This document shows, one piece after another, positions 57,606 through 64,000 of a stretch of DNA of 64,000 nucleotides. How positions within the stretch are numbered: position 1 is the first letter of the stretch; the number at the start of each line of letters is the position of its first letter. The notes below the pieces were generated by a model. The model did no database searches, was not told where the DNA came from, and saw only the letters and a list, made by a program, of their open reading frames with translations. A program made the position numbers and the translations under genes. The stretch is from UBA5704 sp036380715 (GTDB lineage: Bacteria > Acidobacteriota > Thermoanaerobaculia > Multivoradales > UBA5704). The DNA is taken from NCBI GenBank assembly GCA_036380715.1, contig DASVEF010000126.1, positions 22,324-86,323 of the forward strand, read 5' to 3'.

Positions 57606-58640
57606 ATGAACCTCTTCCAGCTCACCCGCGCTCTGATCGACATCGACTCGGTCACGGGACGCGAGAAGAGGATCGGAGATTTCCTCTTCCGGTACCTGGA
57701 GGATCTGGCGGGCAGGACCGGCGGCCGGGTCGAGCGGATGGCGGTGGCGGAGGACCGCTTCAACCTGTTCGCCGCCTGGGGACCGCCGGACGTCGTCCTC
57801 TCGACCCACATGGATACCGTGCCCCCCTTCTTCCCGTCGTCCGAGGACGCGGAGCACATCCACGGCCGAGGGGCCTGCGACACCAAGGGAGCGATCGCGG
57901 CGATGATCCGGGCCGTCGAGGAGCTGCTGGCCGTGGGAGGGCGCGGCTTCGGCCTCCTCTTCGTGGTCGGCGAGGAGACCGACAGCGCCGGCGCCCAGGC
58001 GGCGGACCGCGATCCGCGGGGCTCGCGCTTCCTGATCAACGGCGAGCCGACCGAGAACCGGTTGGCCCTGGGCTCCAAGGGGGCGCTCTACCTGCGGATC
58101 GAGGCCCAGGGCAGGGCGGCCCACTCCGCCTATCCGGAGCTCGGCGAGTCGGCGATCGACCGCCTCCTGGAGGCGCTGGCGCGGCTGCGGGGCGTGCCCC
58201 TCCCCGCGGACCCGGTCCTCGGGGAGGCGACGCTGAACGTCGGCACCCTCGCCGGCGGCCGGGCTCCCAACGTGGTGGCCGACGAGGCGCGGGCCGAGGT
58301 GATGATCCGCACGGTCGGCGCGGTCGGAGGCAATGCGGAGCTGCGGGAGGCGGTCCGCGCGGCGGTCGAAGGGGTGCCGGGGGTGCGCGTCGCGGAGACG
58401 CGCGAGACCCCGGCCCTGCGGCTGGGGTCGCTGCCGGGTTTCGCGACCACGGTGGTCAAGTACACGACGGACATCCCGCGGCTCGGGAGCTGGGGGGAGC
58501 CCTTCCTGCTCGGGCCGGGGAGCATCCACGTCGCCCACACCTCCGAGGAACGGGTGCCCAAGCGGGAGCTGGCGGAGGCGGCCCGGCTGTACCGGGAAAT
58601 GGTCCGCAGCTTGCAAACCAGGATCCGCAGCAGTCGGTAG
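57606..58640 (+). CDS. dapE: M20-family deacylase, probable succinyl-diaminopimelate desuccinylase
   Basis: This 344-residue M20 metallopeptidase has metal ligands in STHMDTVPPF (His near 68), GRGACDTKGA (Asp near 95) and GEETDSAG (Glu near 128). DapE releases succinate to give L,L-diaminopimelate. The family alone also allows ArgE or LysK, but dapD (succinyl transfer) in the same operon supports DapE. It is the first gene of the dap operon. Confidence 0.78.
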   Translation: MNLFQLTRALIDIDSVTGREKRIGDFLFRYLEDLAGRTGGRVERMAVAEDRFNLFAAWGPPDVVLSTHMDTVPPFFPSSEDAEHIHGRGACDTKGAIAAMIRAVEELLAVGGRGFGLLFVVGEETDSAGAQAADRDPRGSRFLINGEPTENRLALGSKGALYLRIEAQGRAAHSAYPELGESAIDRLLEALARLRGVPLPADPVLGEATLNVGTLAGGRAPNVVADEARAEVMIRTVGAVGGNAELREAVRAAVEGVPGVRVAETRETPALRLGSLPGFATTVVKYTTDIPRLGSWGEPFLLGPGSIHVAHTSEERVPKRELAEAARLYREMVRSLQTRIRSSR

Positions 58641-58655
58641 CGGAGCGGAGAGATC

Positions 58656-59708
58656 ATGACGAAGAAGATCGAGGTCGGCATTCTCGGCGCCACCGGCACG
58701 GTGGGCCAGCGTTTCCTGCAGTTGCTGGAGGACCATCCCTGGTTCGAGGCCACCTGGCTGGCGGCGAGCGACCGCAGCGCGGGCAAGAGGTACCGCGAGG
58801 CGGCCTCCTGGCAGCTCGAAGGGGCGCCGCCGGCCGCGGCGGCCGAGCGGGCGGTCGAGGAGTGCGTGCCCGGGCGCGGCCCGCGGCTGGTCTTCTCTTC
58901 CATGGCCTCCTCGCTCGCGGGCGAGATCGAGCGCGAGTTCGCGCAGGCAGGCCACATCGTGGTCTCCAACTCCAGCCACTACCGGATGACCGCGGACGTG
59001 CCCCTGCTGATCCCGGAGGTCAATCCCGGCCATCTGGGGCTGCTGCCAGTTCAGCGCCAGGAGCGCGGATGGCAGGGCGCCATCGTGACCAATCCCAACT
59101 GCGCGGCCGTGGCCCTGGTCATGGCGCTCGCTCCGCTGAAGCGCTTCGGCCTGCGGCGGGCGCTGGTGACGACCTTCCAGGCGGTCTCTGGCGCCGGCTA
59201 TCCCGGCGTGCCGTCGCTCGACGCCCTGGGCAACGTCATCCCCTACATCGGCGGCGAGGAGGAGAAGGTCGAGAGCGAGCCCCAGAAGATCCTGGGAGAC
59301 CTCGAAGGCTCGTCGATCCGGCCGCTGCCGATGACGGTCAGCGCCACCTGCACCCGGGTGGCCGCGATCGACGGCCACATGGTGGCGGTGAGCCTGGAAT
59401 TCGACAGCAAGCCGGGACGGGAAGAGATCCTGGAGGCGCTGCGCAGCTTCACCGGCGTGCCGCAGGAGCGGGAGCTCCCCATGGCGCCGCGGCGGCCGAT
59501 CCACCTGATGGACTCTCCCGACCGGCCGCAGACGCGCAAGGACGCCGGCCTCGAGCGCGGCATGGCAACGGCCGTGGGGCGGGTCCGCGAATGCCCGGTC
59601 CTCCACTACAAGCTCGTGGCCCTCTCCCACAACACCCTGCGCGGCGCCGCGGGCGCCGCCGTCCTCAACGCCGAGCTGATGCACAGCGAAGGGCTGCTCG
59701 CCCTATGA
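58656..59708 (+). CDS. asd: Aspartate-semialdehyde dehydrogenase
   Basis: This 350-residue enzyme has the NADP motif VGILGATGTVGQRFLQLL and catalytic Cys in TNPNCAAVAL (near 149), with the EEEKVESEPQKILGDL helix typical of the archaeal/fungal-type ASADH group. It reduces aspartyl phosphate for lysine, threonine and methionine synthesis. Its stop overlaps the aspartokinase start (ATGA). Confidence 0.93.
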   Translation: MTKKIEVGILGATGTVGQRFLQLLEDHPWFEATWLAASDRSAGKRYREAASWQLEGAPPAAAAERAVEECVPGRGPRLVFSSMASSLAGEIEREFAQAGHIVVSNSSHYRMTADVPLLIPEVNPGHLGLLPVQRQERGWQGAIVTNPNCAAVALVMALAPLKRFGLRRALVTTFQAVSGAGYPGVPSLDALGNVIPYIGGEEEKVESEPQKILGDLEGSSIRPLPMTVSATCTRVAAIDGHMVAVSLEFDSKPGREEILEALRSFTGVPQERELPMAPRRPIHLMDSPDRPQTRKDAGLERGMATAVGRVRECPVLHYKLVALSHNTLRGAAGAAVLNAELMHSEGLLAL

Positions 59709-61114
59709 TCGTCCTCAAGTTCGGCGGCAGCTCGGTCGACTCCGCCGCGTCGATCGAGCGGGTGGCGGGGATCGTGCGCAGCCTGCTCCCGCGCCGGCCT
59801 GTGGTCGTGGTGTCGGCCATGGCGAAGACGACGCGCCAGCTCCTCAAATGCGCCGACGCCGCGGCGGCCGGCGACCTGGACCTCCCGACGGCGTACACGC
59901 TTTACGAGGAGCTGCGCGGCTTCCACTGGCGCGAGGCGCACGCCGCGGTCCCCGCCGGGGGCCATCGGGTGCTCGACGCCGTGCTGGAGCGCTACTTCGG
60001 CGAGCTGCGCCAGCGGATCGACGAGCTCGCCGTGACCGGCCAGCTCACCCCCCGGATCGCCGACGTCGTGGCCAGCTACGGCGAGCTGCTGGCGAGCGCC
60101 ATCCTGGCGCTGGCGATCGACGGTCTGGGCGACGTCGAGGCCCCGTGGATCGACTGCCGGCAGGTCATGATCACCGACGACGCGTTCAACCGCGCCCGGC
60201 CGATCTATGAGGAGACCGATGCCCGCCTGCGCAGGGCGCTCCTCCCTCACGTCGAGGCGGGGAGGGTGCCGGTCCTCGGCGGCTACGTGGGCGCGACGCG
60301 GGACGGCGCCACCACCACGCTCGGCAAGGAGGGGTCCGACTTCTCCGCCGCCATCGTGGGAGCGGCGCTGGGCGCGGAGGAGATCCAGATCTGGACCGAC
60401 GTCGACGGCATGATGACCGCCGATCCGCAGGTGGTCCCGGATGCGCGGAAAGTCTGCACCCTCTCCTTCTGCGAGGCGCTGGAGCTGGCCTGCTCGGGGG
60501 CGAAGAAACCGCACTACGGCACCCTCGGCCCGGCGAGCCGGGCCGGCGTCCCCATCCGCGTCCTGAGCTCCAGGACCTCCCGCCTCGGCGAGACGCTCCA
60601 GGGCACCCTGATCGGCCGCCGCGACCCCGACGCTCCACCGGTCATCAAGTCGATCACCTCGCGAGCCAACGCTCACCGGATCACCGTGCGAGGGTCCGGC
60701 GACGGCTTTCAGGAGGCGGTGTTCGAGGCCTGCGAGCGGTTCCGGCCCTCGCTGATCGTGCTGGGCATTGGAGGCATGGGAGACCCGTCGGACCAGGAGG
60801 TCGAGCTCGCCCTCGACAAGGAGGAGCGGCTGTTCGAGATCCACTCCGCGCTCGGGCGGATTGGCGAGTTGGGCCTCGCTCCCGGCCGGGCGGTGGTGAC
60901 CCTGGTCTCCGAGGACCTGGCGACCAGCCCCGAGCTGCGCGAGAGGACGCTGGCCGCGGCCTCTGAGCGGCCGGGGCTGGAGCCGAGGCTCGTGCTCGCG
61001 GGCGTCGCCGCCCCGTGCGTCCGCTGCCTGACGAGCGAGGACGAGTGCCCCTCGGTGGTGGCGTCCCTCCACGAGAAGGTCTTCGGCAGCTCTTCAGGAG
61101 AGCCTGTGCCGTGA
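59705..61114 (+). CDS. lysC: Aspartate kinase
   Basis: This 469-residue enzyme begins MIVLKFGGSSV, the nucleotide-binding signature of aspartokinases, and has the amino-acid kinase domain (1-305) and two ACT-like regions (about 320-469). A loop that is usually GAKVLHPRT reads GAKKPHYGT here, so regulation or ATP binding could differ. It makes aspartyl phosphate, the first step of the pathway. Its stop overlaps dapB through GTGA. Confidence 0.9.
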   Translation: MIVLKFGGSSVDSAASIERVAGIVRSLLPRRPVVVVSAMAKTTRQLLKCADAAAAGDLDLPTAYTLYEELRGFHWREAHAAVPAGGHRVLDAVLERYFGELRQRIDELAVTGQLTPRIADVVASYGELLASAILALAIDGLGDVEAPWIDCRQVMITDDAFNRARPIYEETDARLRRALLPHVEAGRVPVLGGYVGATRDGATTTLGKEGSDFSAAIVGAALGAEEIQIWTDVDGMMTADPQVVPDARKVCTLSFCEALELACSGAKKPHYGTLGPASRAGVPIRVLSSRTSRLGETLQGTLIGRRDPDAPPVIKSITSRANAHRITVRGSGDGFQEAVFEACERFRPSLIVLGIGGMGDPSDQEVELALDKEERLFEIHSALGRIGELGLAPGRAVVTLVSEDLATSPELRERTLAAASERPGLEPRLVLAGVAAPCVRCLTSEDECPSVVASLHEKVFGSSSGEPVP

Positions 61115-61815
61115 GCCGTCTCGCGCTGATCGGCTACGGCAAGATGGGCCGGCTGATCGAGCAGCTCGCCCCGGCGCACGGCTTCGAGGTGGTCCTCCGC
61201 CTGGACGGCAAGGACAACGCGGGCGGATCGGCGATCACCGCCGAATCTTTCCAGGGCGTCGAGGTGGCGGTCGATTTCTCCATCCCGGGCGCTGTGGCGA
61301 ACAACGCGGAGCGGATCGCCGCGCTGCGTGTCCCCCTGGTGGTCGGCACCACCGGCTGGCAGGACGACCTGCCGCGGGTCCGCGCGGCGATAGAACGGCA
61401 CGGCTCGGGCCTCCTCCACGGCGCCAACTTCTCGGTGGGCGTGCAGGTCTTTTACCGTCTCGCCGAGGCCGCCGCCCGGCTCCTCGCGGAGGAGGCCGCC
61501 TACGACGCCTGGCTGTACGAGATCCATCACAAGATGAAGAAGGACGCCCCCTCCGGCACGCTGCGAGAGATCCGCCGCGTCATGGAGGAGGCGGGCTACC
61601 AGCGGCCGATCGACGTATCGAGCAACCGCGCGGGCGCGGTCCCCGGCACGCACCAGATCGGCTTCGATTCCGAGGCTGATACCATCCTCCTCGAGCACCG
61701 CGCGCGCAGCCGGGCGGGGTTCGCGCACGGCGCCCTGCGCGCCGCGCGCTGGATGCTCGGCCGCAGCGGCTTCTACGAGTTCAGCGCGGTGTGGGAGGAG
61801 GTCGTCCGGTCCTAG
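61111..61815 (+). CDS. dapB: 4-hydroxy-tetrahydrodipicolinate reductase
   Basis: This 234-residue reductase has GYGKMGRLIEQLA (NAD(P)H site), GTTGWQDD and the catalytic motif IHHKMKKDAPSGT, equivalent to EAHHRHKVDAPSGT of other DapB enzymes. It is somewhat short for the family (usually about 265-275). The GTG start overlaps the aspartokinase stop. It reduces the DapA product. Confidence 0.92.
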   Translation: MSRLALIGYGKMGRLIEQLAPAHGFEVVLRLDGKDNAGGSAITAESFQGVEVAVDFSIPGAVANNAERIAALRVPLVVGTTGWQDDLPRVRAAIERHGSGLLHGANFSVGVQVFYRLAEAAARLLAEEAAYDAWLYEIHHKMKKDAPSGTLREIRRVMEEAGYQRPIDVSSNRAGAVPGTHQIGFDSEADTILLEHRARSRAGFAHGALRAARWMLGRSGFYEFSAVWEEVVRS

Positions 61816-61832
61816 CGACCCGGAGGAACGCC

Positions 61833-62750
61833 ATGTTCCAAGGATGCGGCACGGCTCTGGTCACCCCCTTCCGGGTGGACCAGTCGCTCGACGAAGAGAC
61901 CCTGCGCCGGCTGGTCCGGCGCCAGATCGAAGGGGGGATCCACTTCCTGGTCCCCTGCGGCACGACCGGCGAGAACCCGACCCTGACCCGGGAGGAGCAC
62001 TTGCGGGTCGTCGAGATCACCCTGGAAGAGGCGAAAGGGAGAGTGCCGGTGCTGGCGGGCTGCGGCGGCAACAACACCCGCGAGGTGGCGGAGCTGGCCG
62101 TCGAGCTGGAAGCCCTCGGAGCGGACGGCCTGCTGGTCGTCACCCCCTACTACAACAAGCCGACGCCCGAAGGACTGTACGAGCACTACAGCGCGGTCGC
62201 CAAGGCCACCCGGCTGCCGATCGTGGTCTACAACGTGCCTGGCCGCACCGGGCTCAACGTGGACCCCGCGACGCTGGCGCGGCTGGCGGCGATCGAAACC
62301 GTGATCGGCGTCAAGGAGGCCTCCGGCAACATCTCGCAGATCGCGGCGATCTTCCAGGGGGTGCCCGAGGATTTCCGGGTGCTCTCGGGCGACGACGCCA
62401 TCACCCTGCCGCTGATCGCGCTCGGCGGGGTCGGCATCATCTCAGTGGTCTCGAACGAGGTCCCCTACGCCATGTCGCGCATGACCGCGCTCTGCCTGGA
62501 AGGGGACTTCCCGGGCGCCCTGGAAGTGCACCGCCGGCTCCATCCGCTGATGGAGATCAACTTCATCGAGTCCAACCCCGGCCCGGTCAAGGCGGCGATG
62601 GCCATGATGAACCTGCTGGACCCGGTCTTCCGCCTCCCCGTGGTCGGCCCGAAGCCCGAGAGCCTGAAGAAGATCGAGAAGGTGCTGCGCGACCTCGGAC
62701 TCATCCCGGGCTCCGGAGAGAAGCGCGCCGAGGTGCGGCTTGCCGGCTGA
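61833..62750 (+). CDS. dapA: 4-hydroxy-tetrahydrodipicolinate synthase
   Basis: This 305-residue aldolase has the Schiff-base lysine in GVKEASGN, the YNVPGRTG tyrosine motif and the GTTGENPTL signature. It condenses pyruvate with aspartate semialdehyde. CGGAGGA lies 5-6 bases before the ATG. It overlaps the dapD start by 11 bases. Confidence 0.95.
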   Translation: MFQGCGTALVTPFRVDQSLDEETLRRLVRRQIEGGIHFLVPCGTTGENPTLTREEHLRVVEITLEEAKGRVPVLAGCGGNNTREVAELAVELEALGADGLLVVTPYYNKPTPEGLYEHYSAVAKATRLPIVVYNVPGRTGLNVDPATLARLAAIETVIGVKEASGNISQIAAIFQGVPEDFRVLSGDDAITLPLIALGGVGIISVVSNEVPYAMSRMTALCLEGDFPGALEVHRRLHPLMEINFIESNPGPVKAAMAMMNLLDPVFRLPVVGPKPESLKKIEKVLRDLGLIPGSGEKRAEVRLAG

Positions 62751-63612
62751 AGCGGCCTCGGAAGAGCTGCGCGAGAAGATCCAGAGGCTCTTCGCCGAGC
62801 CTCCGGCGGAGTATCTGACGGTCCATTACGAGCTCTTCGAACGCTTCAAGCGGGCGCTCAACCGGGGAGAGGTCCGCGCCGCCGAGCCCGATGCCGCCTC
62901 CCCTTGGGGCTGGCGCGTCAACGCCTGGGTCAAGCAGGGGATCCTCCTCGGCTTCCGCATGGGCAGGATCGTCGACATGTCGGTCGGAGCGCCAGACGGC
63001 CCGCGGCTCCCCTTCTTCGACAAGGCCACCTATCCGCTCCGCGGGCTCGGACCCGACGCGGGCGTGCGGATCGTCCCCGGCGGCTCCTCCATCCGCGACG
63101 GCTGCCATCTCGGCCGGGGGGTCACCTGCATGCCGCCGATGTACGTCAACGTCGGCGCGTACGTGGACGACGGCTCGCTGATCGACTCCCACGCCCTGGT
63201 GGGAAGCTGCGCGCAGGTTGGCAAGAGGGTCCACCTCTCCGCCGCGGCGCAGCTCGGCGGCGTGCTGGAGCCGGTGGGCGCCCTGCCGGTGATCGTGGAG
63301 GACGACGTCCTGGTCGGCGGCAACTGCGGCGTCTACGAAGGCACGGTCGTCAAGCGCCGGGCCGTGCTCGCCGCCGGCACGATCCTCACCCGCTCGACCC
63401 CGGTCTACGACCTGGTGCGGGAGACCATCCACCGCGCCGAAGAGGGGGGCCCGCTGGTCATCCCTGAGGAGGCCGTGGTCGTCCCCGGCTCGCGAGCCGT
63501 GACCCGCGGCGCCGGCAAGGAATGGGGGCTGTCGCTCTACACCCCGGTGATCGTCAAGTACCGGGACGAGTCGACGGACGAGCGGGTGCAGTTGGAGGAT
63601 TGGTTGCGGTAG
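62740..63612 (+). CDS. dapD: Tetrahydrodipicolinate N-succinyltransferase
   Basis: This 290-residue enzyme has a left-handed beta-helix of hexapeptide repeats (about 115-230; GDGCHLGRG-type turns, VLVGGNCGVYEG) and a C-terminal GKEWGLSLYTPVIVKYRD. It succinylates tetrahydrodipicolinate using succinyl-CoA. Its presence shows that the succinylase branch is used, consistent with dapE at the head of the operon. The start is a TTG within the dapA 3' end, with GAGGTG just upstream. dapC/argD and dapF are not in the window. Confidence 0.92.
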   Translation: MPAEAASEELREKIQRLFAEPPAEYLTVHYELFERFKRALNRGEVRAAEPDAASPWGWRVNAWVKQGILLGFRMGRIVDMSVGAPDGPRLPFFDKATYPLRGLGPDAGVRIVPGGSSIRDGCHLGRGVTCMPPMYVNVGAYVDDGSLIDSHALVGSCAQVGKRVHLSAAAQLGGVLEPVGALPVIVEDDVLVGGNCGVYEGTVVKRRAVLAAGTILTRSTPVYDLVRETIHRAEEGGPLVIPEEAVVVPGSRAVTRGAGKEWGLSLYTPVIVKYRDESTDERVQLEDWLR

Positions 63613-63617
63613 AAAGC

Positions 63618-63866
63618 TCAAACAGCCGTCAGGAGCCCCTTGGACTTCATGAACTGCCTCAATTCTTCCCCGGTAGTAAATTCTGGTCCGTCTTCACCTC
63701 GCTCCATCTCAGAGCGGAGGATCATCAGATCCCAGCGGCAATCTCTCATCGTCTCCAGCGCGCAGATCAGAGGCTCTACCCAACGCTTGTCGTCCTGTTG
63801 AAGAGAAGCAAGAAGCTGCTGCCCCTTGCGCTCAACTTCCCACAGGCCATCGATCAGATCGTCCAT
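63618..63866 (-). CDS. Small hypothetical protein
   Basis: This 82-residue helical, acidic protein (DLIDGLWEVERKGQQLLASL, then FTTGEELRQFMKSKGLL) has no recognised family. It converges on dapD and its base composition is less GC-rich than the operon. A good promoter lies upstream. Confidence 0.6.
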   Translation of the reverse strand: MDDLIDGLWEVERKGQQLLASLQQDDKRWVEPLICALETMRDCRWDLMILRSEMERGEDGPEFTTGEELRQFMKSKGLLTAV

Positions 63867-63926
63867 AGTGCACCCGAAGAGAGAATTTTTAGAGAGATGG
63901 GGCTGAGGCTGTTCCCGAACAAAGAA

Positions 63927-63955
63927 ATTATACGCCGCCTTTATGCGTCATGCAA
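63927..63955 (-). promoter_or_regulatory. Putative sigma-70 promoter of the small hypothetical gene
   Basis: On the minus strand, TTGCAT (63950-63955) and a perfect TATAAT (63927-63932) are 17 bases apart, about 60 bases upstream of the ATG. The rest of the window end (63956-64000) shows nothing else recognisable. Confidence 0.65.
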
Positions 63956-64000
63956 GACTCTTCATCAATACCGTCTGGCCCAATGTCGGAGGCGAGCCGA

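Overview
This window is about 64 kb of high-GC chromosomal DNA from a Gram-negative heterotroph. The two large TonB-dependent receptors with an N-terminal carboxypeptidase-regulatory domain, many secreted TPR lipoproteins, several XRE/TPR proteins and dispersed GC-rich palindromes resemble Acidobacteriota, perhaps the Thermoanaerobaculia. That placement is an inference from gene content, because no rRNA, tRNA or other phylogenetic marker is present. No CRISPR array, rRNA, tRNA or intact insertion sequence was seen.

Layout. 1-9.3 kb: end of an HD-type phosphohydrolase gene, a TonB-dependent receptor, an epimerase/SRPBCC gene pair, a half ABC exporter, and a manC-trmB-small membrane protein operon. 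9.3-16.5 kb: a small secreted protein, a TPR protein, fabI, a lipoprotein, a truncated Rpn-type gene, a histidine kinase, a 42-bp minisatellite, and a ribosome-hibernation factor fused to a cold-shock domain. 15.6-25.8 kb: cell-envelope enzymes (M23 and L,D-transpeptidase), an AI-2E-type permease, a SpoIIIAA-like R3H ATPase, an orphan ketosynthase, a BON protein and a secreted pentein-like protein. 25.8-43.6 kb: a large envelope cluster of TPR proteins. It holds a membrane glycosyltransferase fused to TPRs, three consecutive sulfatase-fold/TPR lipoproteins, a CNA-like/TPR protein, a second TonB receptor, a transglutaminase-like TPR lipoprotein and a DUF3179 protein. 43.6-48.9 kb: an accessory island with a zinc-finger protein, an XRE-TPR regulator, a Cys-rich DPHG-repeat secreted protein, a second XRE regulator, a DUF4262/Tdi1-like protein and a full-length Rpn-type nuclease. 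49-51.5 kb: modE-modA-modB-modC for molybdate uptake. 52.5-55.1 kb: a PvuII-like methyltransferase preceded by a frameshifted HEAT-repeat endonuclease candidate, with lower GC than its surroundings. 55.2-57.3 kb: a PEBP lipoprotein and a secreted glycosidase-like protein. 57.6-63.6 kb: a tightly overlapping lysine/diaminopimelate operon, dapE-asd-lysC-dapB-dapA-dapD.

How the parts work together. The dap operon encodes most of the succinylase route from aspartate to diaminopimelate. The mod genes form a complete minimal transporter with its regulator. The 25.8-43.6 kb genes look like an outer-envelope module: a TonB receptor, then a run of translationally coupled lipoproteins whose enzyme domains carry TPR tails.

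The most novel-looking feature is that small secreted proteins with a DPNG/DPHG motif lie next to TPR or XRE-TPR proteins at two separate places (9.35-11.07 kb and 44.25-46.76 kb). This layout recalls peptide-pheromone/receptor (RRNPP-type) pairs. A second theme is a family of foldback palindromes, one of which is translated in frame inside the DUF3179 gene.
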